From Pseudomonadota bacterium (GTDB taxonomy: Bacteria > Pseudomonadota > Alphaproteobacteria > Rhizobiales > Rhizobiaceae): 21,650 nucleotides of DNA. Below, piece by piece: positions 17,374-21,650 of this stretch; position 1 is the stretch's first letter, and each line of letters begins with the position of its first letter. The DNA is taken from the NCBI GenBank assembly GCA_023399635.1, contig JAEWOP010000059.1, positions 1-21,650 on the forward strand, read 5' to 3'. The notes beneath the pieces are model-generated. The model was given only the letters and a program-made list of their open reading frames with translations. It was not told where the DNA came from and did no database searches. A program made the position numbers and the translations under genes.

Positions 17374-17438
17374 CCTCCCAGAGAATGTCAGAGTGCGAGT
17401 CTGTTCAAAATTGGGAGGTCGCCCTCCTCAAGGCGACC
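17374..17438 (-). promoter_or_regulatory. Leader with hairpin and competing anti-Shine-Dalgarno pairing before the importer operon
   Basis: On the minus strand, GGTCGCC (17438-17432) and GGCGACC (17423-17417) form a perfect 7-base stem with an 8-base loop. CCTCCCA (17418-17412), which starts inside that stem, is perfectly complementary to TGGGAGG (17380-17374), the ribosome site of the binding-protein gene. The two pairings share bases and exclude each other, as in translational switches. It matters only if transcription starts upstream of 17438, which is not known. Confidence 0.4.
17400..17413 (+). promoter_or_regulatory. Candidate regulator site, copy 1 (importer side)
   Basis: TCTGTTCAAAATTG lies 34-47 bases upstream of the binding-protein start. 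It matches copy 2 at 13 of 14 positions, in opposite orientation. The most likely ligand is the divergent LysR-type protein, which is inference. Confidence 0.5.
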
Positions 17439-17469
17439 GTTCCAGCCGCATCGTTTCGGAATTCGGCAG

Positions 17470-17499
17470 TTGACGCAAGGCAAATCACACAGCTAATTG
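17470..17499 (+). promoter_or_regulatory. Possible promoter for the LysR gene at 17536
   Basis: TTGACG (17470-17475) and TAATTG (17494-17499) are separated by 18 bases. Transcription would start near 17506, just before operator copy 2, which would then sit in the early transcribed region, as expected for autorepression. Confidence 0.4.
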
Positions 17500-17514
17500 C
17501 AAACAGCTCCTGTG

Positions 17515-17528
17515 CATTTTTGAACAGA
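17515..17528 (-). promoter_or_regulatory. Candidate regulator site, copy 2 (LysR side)
   Basis: On the minus strand this reads TCTGTTCAAAAATG, the inverted partner of copy 1, with an 11-base perfect core. It ends 7 bases before the LysR ATG, occupying the place of a ribosome site. Confidence 0.5.
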
Positions 17529-17535
17529 TGAAACC

Positions 17536-18522
17536 ATGACGGCACACCCCAATTTCAGCTGGGACGATCTGCAATATTTTCTAGCAGTTGCCCGCACCGG
17601 ACAGTTGTCTACCGCTGCGCGTCACCTGCGCACGAGCCACGCAACAGTTTCCCGACGCATCGATCGGCTGGAATTCGCGCTGAAGGTGAGGCTCTTCGAG
17701 CGCAATCCGCGTGGCTATGTTCTGACGGGGGTAGGTCAGCGCTTCATCGAGACGGCGGAGAAGATCGAGGCTGAGACGGACCGTCTTCAAGCGGACGTCG
17801 CAACCGGAGCGACTGCACAACGCGGCGTCGTCAGGCTCAACGCGCCCGAAGGCTTTGCCAACTTCTTCTTCAGCGACCGGCTCGGCGCCTTTCAGACGCA
17901 ACATCCTAACATCTCGTTGGAGCTCGTCACCATCCAGCAGATCATGTCCCTTTCCCGCAAGGAGGCAGACCTGGCAGTGACCCTCGACCCTCCCAAGGGC
18001 GGCCCCTATAAAACCGAGAAGATCAGCGACTACGTTCTGAACGTCTATGCCTCCAAAAGGTACCTAGAAAAGGCCGCTCCTATCAAACACCGAGAGGACC
18101 TGCTGGATCATCCCTTCATTGGCTATATCGAGGACATGATCTTCGCGCCGGGGCTCGATTACCTTGGCGACGTTCATCCAGGCATCAAGCCGCGGTTTCA
18201 GAGCTCGAGCATCTTCGCGCAGCTAGCTGCGGCGAAAAACGGGCTTGGACTCTGCGTGCTGCCGCATTTCATTGCACGAGCGCAGCCCGATCTGCAGATC
18301 TTGCTGGCCGACGAGGTCACCTTAACGCGCAATTACTGGCTCGTTTGCCATCGGGACTTGAGCAGCGTACCAAGGGTTCGCCTTGTTGCTGATTTCATCT
18401 TTGCCGCCGTGCATGAAAACAAGGACGCGTTCATTCGTCGAAACGATCTTGAACCGGATGCGATTGACGAAAAATGGCAAGCTTTGGAACAAAATCCCCG
18501 GTCGCGTATTAAGCGGGGTTAA
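17536..18522 (+). CDS. LysR-family transcriptional regulator, divergent from the LIV-type importer operon
   Basis: A 328-residue LysR-type regulator, slightly longer than the usual ~300 because of a charged C-terminal tail after about residue 295. The winged helix-turn-helix covers residues 8-67: WDDLQYFLAVARTGQLSTAAR, then TSHATVSRRIDRLE as the recognition region, and LFERNPRGYVLTGVG as the wing. The effector domain follows from about residue 95. The opening and wing are of the CrgA/AaeR-like subgroup. No good Shine-Dalgarno sequence precedes the ATG at 17536. A three-codon frame ATG-AAA-CCA-TGA (17528-17539) overlaps the start. It diverges from the importer operon across 169 bases holding two inverted copies of a 14-base element, so regulation of that operon is likely. 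The inducer is unknown. Confidence 0.92.
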   Translation: MTAHPNFSWDDLQYFLAVARTGQLSTAARHLRTSHATVSRRIDRLEFALKVRLFERNPRGYVLTGVGQRFIETAEKIEAETDRLQADVATGATAQRGVVRLNAPEGFANFFFSDRLGAFQTQHPNISLELVTIQQIMSLSRKEADLAVTLDPPKGGPYKTEKISDYVLNVYASKRYLEKAAPIKHREDLLDHPFIGYIEDMIFAPGLDYLGDVHPGIKPRFQSSSIFAQLAAAKNGLGLCVLPHFIARAQPDLQILLADEVTLTRNYWLVCHRDLSSVPRVRLVADFIFAAVHENKDAFIRRNDLEPDAIDEKWQALEQNPRSRIKRG

Positions 18523-18551
18523 CTGCCTAATCTGGGCAGGGGGGACATGCA

Positions 18552-20510
18552 TTGACGGATCATCCTGAACAGGGCACACCGACTGACGAAGAGCGGTATC
18601 GCCTGCTCATCGACGCGATCACGGACTACGCGATCTATATGCTTGATCCGGATGGAAGGGTCAGCAGCTGGAATCGGGGCGCGCAACGCTTCAAGGGTTA
18701 CGAGCCTCATGAAATTTTGGGTGAACACTTCTCCCGGTTTTACACGCAGGAGGATCGGGCGACCAATCTGCCTGCCGAGGCACTGAGGATTGCACGCACA
18801 GAGGGGCGTTTCGAGAAAGAGGGTTGGCGGCTACGAAAAGACGGCAGCCGCTTCTGGGCCCACGTCATCATTGACCCGATCTGGAGCAGCTCACAGGAAC
18901 TGATCGGCTTTGCCAAGATCACACGTGATCTGACGGAGCGAAAGAAAGCGGAACAGGAGCTCATAACAAGCGAGCAGCAGTTCCAGCTGCTCGTTCAAGG
19001 CGTATCCGACTATGCCATCTACATGCTCAACCCGGAAGGCTACGTCTCCAGCTGGAATTCGGGAGCGCAGCGGATAAAGGGATATCGCGCCGAAGAGATT
19101 GTGGGAGCGCATTTCTCGAGGTTCTACACAGAAGAGGATCGCGCAGCCGGGCTACCCGAGAAAAGTCTGGAGACGGCACGAACAGTGGGCAGGTTCGAAA
19201 AGGAGGGCGTCCGCCAGCGTAAAGACGGCTCGCATTTCTGGGCTCATGTCGTGATCGATACTATTCGTGATGAAACCGGAGCGGTCATTGGCTTTGCCAA
19301 GGTTACCCGTGACATCACGGAGAAAATAGAGGCCCAGAAGGCGCTGAACCAGGCCCGGGAAGATCTTTTCCAAGCGCAAAAGATGGAAGCTATCGGTCAG
19401 TTGACGGGTGGCATCGCGCACGACTTCAACAACCTGCTGATGGCGGTCCTGGGCAGCCTCGAAATCCTCAAGAAACGAATACCCGAGGATCCCGCCTTGG
19501 TCCCGCTGCTCGACAACGCGATCCTCGGCGCCGAGCGGGGCGTAGCACTTGTCCAGCGGATGTTGACCTATTCCCGCAAGCAGAACCTCAACATGATGGC
19601 GGTAGACGTGCCGCAGGTTGTCGCAAACATCACGGAACTGGTGCCCAGCTCGATCCGACCGATGATCAACCTGAGGACTGATCTTCCAGCGAACCTTCCG
19701 CCGGTACTGACCGATCAGGTTCAGTTGGAAACAGCGATCCTCAACCTGATCGTCAACGCTCGCGACGCCATGCCGGAGGGGGGGAGCATCATCATCGGAG
19801 CTGAGCTTGTTCGCGACCTGCCAGGCGGCGATCCGGGAACTACCATGGTTCGCTTGTCAGTGACCGATACCGGGGAAGGAATGGATGCGGAAACGCTTGA
19901 GCAGGCAACGACACCCTTCTTCACCACCAAGGGCGTTGGCAAGGGTACGGGCCTTGGCCTTTCGATGGTCCAGGGGCTGGCAGAACAGTCAGGCGGGAAG
20001 ATGAAGATCGAAAGCAGCAAGGGGAAAGGCACGACCGTGGCGCTTCTGCTCCCCGTAGCGGAAACACAAAAGTCTGAGAGCGCAGTCGTTCCAGCCGCTC
20101 ATGGATCCCAGCCTGACTTCGCCCATGCTCCGTTGACTGTGCTCGCGGTTGACGATGATGCGCTTGTGCTGATGAACACCACGCTGATGCTGGAAGATCT
20201 CGGCCACACCGTGATTGAAGCCTTCAATGGGCAACAGGCATTGGACTTTCTACACGAGAATAGCGGCATCGACCTCGTTCTAACCGATCACTCCATGCCA
20301 AAAATGACCGGTGCGGAACTGGCGACGCGGATCAATGAAACCTGGCCCGCATTGCCGGTACTCCTGGCGACCGGGTATGCTGAACTGCCATCGGCGGAAG
20401 GCAATCACTGGCCGATTTTGACCAAGCCCTTCTCGCAAGAGAAGTTGCAAAGCGCCATCCGAACCACCTTCGGCGACCATCTTGAACAAAAGGCCATGGC
20501 CGCGCGTTGA
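18552..20510 (+). CDS. Hybrid sensor histidine kinase: PAS-PAS-HisKA-HATPase-receiver
   Basis: A 652-residue, soluble hybrid kinase with no membrane segment. Two PAS domains (about residues 16-131 and 144-259) are offset by 128 residues and about two-thirds identical. The HisKA H-box is GGIAHDFNNLL with His290 as phospho-acceptor. HATPase motifs are the N-box LIVNARDAMP (Asn402), DTGEGM and GKGTGLGLSMV. The C-terminal receiver has an acidic DDD cluster, Asp579 in LVLTDHSMPKMTG, and the conserved Lys in LTKPF. The only usable start is TTG at 18552, supported by AGGGGGG seven bases upstream; an in-frame stop at 18528 excludes a longer protein. It follows the LysR gene by 29 bases and precedes the BON gene by 28. 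The signal is unknown; neither PAS shows an obvious heme or flavin motif. Confidence 0.92.
   Translation: MTDHPEQGTPTDEERYRLLIDAITDYAIYMLDPDGRVSSWNRGAQRFKGYEPHEILGEHFSRFYTQEDRATNLPAEALRIARTEGRFEKEGWRLRKDGSRFWAHVIIDPIWSSSQELIGFAKITRDLTERKKAEQELITSEQQFQLLVQGVSDYAIYMLNPEGYVSSWNSGAQRIKGYRAEEIVGAHFSRFYTEEDRAAGLPEKSLETARTVGRFEKEGVRQRKDGSHFWAHVVIDTIRDETGAVIGFAKVTRDITEKIEAQKALNQAREDLFQAQKMEAIGQLTGGIAHDFNNLLMAVLGSLEILKKRIPEDPALVPLLDNAILGAERGVALVQRMLTYSRKQNLNMMAVDVPQVVANITELVPSSIRPMINLRTDLPANLPPVLTDQVQLETAILNLIVNARDAMPEGGSIIIGAELVRDLPGGDPGTTMVRLSVTDTGEGMDAETLEQATTPFFTTKGVGKGTGLGLSMVQGLAEQSGGKMKIESSKGKGTTVALLLPVAETQKSESAVVPAAHGSQPDFAHAPLTVLAVDDDALVLMNTTLMLEDLGHTVIEAFNGQQALDFLHENSGIDLVLTDHSMPKMTGAELATRINETWPALPVLLATGYAELPSAEGNHWPILTKPFSQEKLQSAIRTTFGDHLEQKAMAAR
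20483..20508 (+). promoter_or_regulatory. Possible EcfG-type (general stress response) promoter before the BON gene
   Basis: TGAAC (20483-20487) and CGTT (20505-20508) are 17 bases apart, one mismatch from the alphaproteobacterial EcfG consensus GGAAC-N16-17-CGTT, at a sensible distance from the BON start. BON proteins are often stress-induced. The match is short and could be chance. Confidence 0.25.
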
Positions 20511-20538
20511 ACGACACGTTCAGTTCGGAGGATAGATC

Positions 20539-20814
20539 ATGGTTTTCAAGCATCAGAGCTTCCACGAGGAGCCACCGGTCGTTGAGAAGGAATTTCCGCC
20601 GGACGCAAAGCTCGAAGGCGCAGTTTCGGACGCGCTCAGCTCCGCCGGCGGCATCGACGCGACCACCGTCCACGTTGTCGCACAGGGCACCACGATCGTC
20701 CTGACCGGAACAGTCATGTACGAAAGTGAAGTTCAACGTGCTGAAGAAGTGGCGCGAAGCGTGCCGGGCGTAACAGATGTTCGCAATGAAGTTACGATCG
20801 GCAAAATCGCCTGA
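20539..20814 (+). CDS. Small single-BON-domain protein
   Basis: A 91-residue protein with one BON domain over about residues 24-91. Typical features are the helix KLEGAVSDAL, the strand-turn IVLTGTVMYESEVQRAEEVA with the conserved LTGTV (55-59), and the closing PGVTDVRNEVTI. The family (OsmY, and the second domain of LysM/BON proteins) binds phospholipid or membrane surfaces and is linked to osmotic and envelope stress. There is no signal peptide or lipobox, unlike OsmY, so this form is probably cytoplasmic or acts as a small adaptor. The ATG at 20539 has GGAGG upstream. It lies 28 bases after the hybrid kinase and ends at a strong terminator, so it may be co-transcribed with the kinase or expressed from its own promoter. 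Confidence 0.9.
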   Translation: MVFKHQSFHEEPPVVEKEFPPDAKLEGAVSDALSSAGGIDATTVHVVAQGTTIVLTGTVMYESEVQRAEEVARSVPGVTDVRNEVTIGKIA

Positions 20815-20833
20815 GCGTTTAGCCTTAAGGTAA

Positions 20834-20867
20834 AAGAGCCGGGAACATCGTTCCCGGCTCTTCTTTT
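20834..20867. terminator. Strong bidirectional rho-independent terminator
   Basis: AAGAGCCGGGAAC (20834-20846) and GTTCCCGGCTCTT (20850-20862) form a perfect 13-base stem with a 3-base loop. It is followed by CTTTT on the plus strand and by TTTTA on the minus strand. It lies between the convergent BON gene and the glucose dehydrogenase gene. Confidence 0.92.
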
Positions 20868-20871
20868 ATTG

Positions 20872-21650
20872 TCATTCGCGCGGCAGGGCGTAGGCGATGA
20901 CATAGTCCCCAGGCTTGGTTCCCACCGAGCCATGACCGCCTGCGACCATCACCACAAACTGGCGCCCGTCCTCGACGGTATACGTCATCGGCGTCGCCTG
21001 CCCACCAGCAGGCAAGCGTGCTTCCCATAGCTGTTCACCCGTGGTGAGGTTGTAGGCGCGAAGATAGTTGTCAACTGCAGCACCCAGGAAAGCCACGCCG
21101 CCCTTGGTTATCATGGGACCCCCGATGCCCGGCACGCCCAGCTTGAAGGGAAGTGGAAGCGGCGTCATGTCATACACCGTGCCGTTCTTCTGCTTATAGG
21201 CGATATCGCCTGTGCGAAGATCGGCTCCGGCAACGTAACCCCAGGGCGGTGCCTGGCAAGGGATCTGCAGGGGACCCAGGAACGGCCCCATCTTGACTGC
21301 ATAAGGCGCGCCTTCGTTTTGGTTTATCCCCTGTTCAGAGCCGGTCTGGCCCGGCTGACGCTCCGGTACCTGGTCGCGGGGAATAAGCTGCGAGGTGAAC
21401 GCCAGGTAGGTCGGCATCCCGAACATCACCATGCGCTCAGGGTCGACAGCGACAGAACCCCAGTTGAACGTGCCGAAGTTACCGGGGTAAACAAGGGTAC
21501 CCTCAACCGACGGCGGCGTATACATGCCGTCGTATCGCAGTTGCTTCAACCTGATACGGCAGACCATCTGGTCGAACATGGTCAGGCCCCACATGTTGCG
21601 ACCCTCAAGTCGCTCAGGCCGGAAGGTCAGCTCCGTGATTGGCTGTGTCG
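20872..21650 (-). CDS. gcd: Membrane-bound PQQ-dependent glucose dehydrogenase, C-terminal part (runs off right edge)
   Basis: The last 258 residues of a quinoprotein dehydrogenase of the glucose/quinate/shikimate family (about 780-800 residues when complete). It oxidises D-glucose to gluconolactone on the periplasmic face and passes electrons to ubiquinone. Segments matching E. coli Gcd as I recall it are FRPERLEGRNMWGLTMFDQM, LRYDGMYTPPSVEGTLVYPGN, PPWGYVAGADLRTGDIAYK, VDNYLRAYNLTTGEQLWEARL and PAGGQATPMTYTVEDG, the tryptophan-docking repeats of the propeller. The N-terminal membrane anchor and the catalytic Asp/Lys region are outside the window. The frame stays open to the edge, so the ATG at 21594 is internal, not a start. 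Quinate or another polyol as substrate cannot be fully excluded. Confidence 0.92.
   Translation of the reverse strand, partial: TQPITELTFRPERLEGRNMWGLTMFDQMVCRIRLKQLRYDGMYTPPSVEGTLVYPGNFGTFNWGSVAVDPERMVMFGMPTYLAFTSQLIPRDQVPERQPGQTGSEQGINQNEGAPYAVKMGPFLGPLQIPCQAPPWGYVAGADLRTGDIAYKQKNGTVYDMTPLPLPFKLGVPGIGGPMITKGGVAFLGAAVDNYLRAYNLTTGEQLWEARLPAGGQATPMTYTVEDGRQFVVMVAGGHGSVGTKPGDYVIAYALPRE

Overview
The window reads as chromosomal DNA of an alphaproteobacterium, most likely a member of the Rhizobiaceae (Rhizobium/Sinorhizobium/Shinella type). This is inferred from high-GC codon use, tightly packed nutrient-uptake operons, the style of the CysTWA, Liv, GcdH and hybrid-kinase proteins, and a PQQ glucose dehydrogenase. 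I could not run a database search. There are no rRNA, tRNA, phage, transposon or CRISPR features. All intergenic gaps are under 300 bases.

Layout. (1) Positions 1-2996, minus strand: a GcvA-like LysR regulator, a NylB-type serine hydrolase with its own good sigma70-like promoter, and the N-terminal part of an M19 dipeptidase that runs off the left edge. (2) 3089-5963, plus strand: glutaryl-CoA dehydrogenase (gcdH), divergent from the LysR gene, then an aldehyde dehydrogenase of the succinate-semialdehyde family. Together they suggest handling of glutarate, lysine or other omega-amino-acid carbon. A bidirectional terminator closes this block. (3) 6036-9837, minus strand: a complete sulfate/thiosulfate importer, binding protein-cysT-cysW-cysA. 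(4) 10006-17366, minus strand: a seven-gene unit with a LIV-type binding protein, livG, livF, livH, livM, a GMC flavin alcohol oxidoreductase and a 3-hydroxyisobutyryl-CoA-hydrolase-like enzyme. (5) 17536-20814, plus strand: a LysR regulator divergent from block 4, a PAS-PAS-kinase-receiver hybrid, and a small BON-domain protein, closed by a strong bidirectional terminator. (6) 20872 to the right edge, minus strand: the C-terminal third of a membrane-bound PQQ glucose dehydrogenase.

The most interesting part is block 4 and its control region. A hydrophobic-amino-acid-type importer is packaged with an alcohol oxidoreductase and an acyl-CoA hydrolase, which suggests uptake and catabolism of an unidentified, probably branched and hydroxylated, small molecule. 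The 169-base divergent region carries two near-identical 14-base copies of TCTGTTCAAAAwTG in opposite orientation, one in front of each gene. On the importer side it also carries a hairpin that competes with a perfect 7-base anti-Shine-Dalgarno sequence. The hybrid kinase has two PAS domains that are about two-thirds identical to each other and appears to start at TTG.
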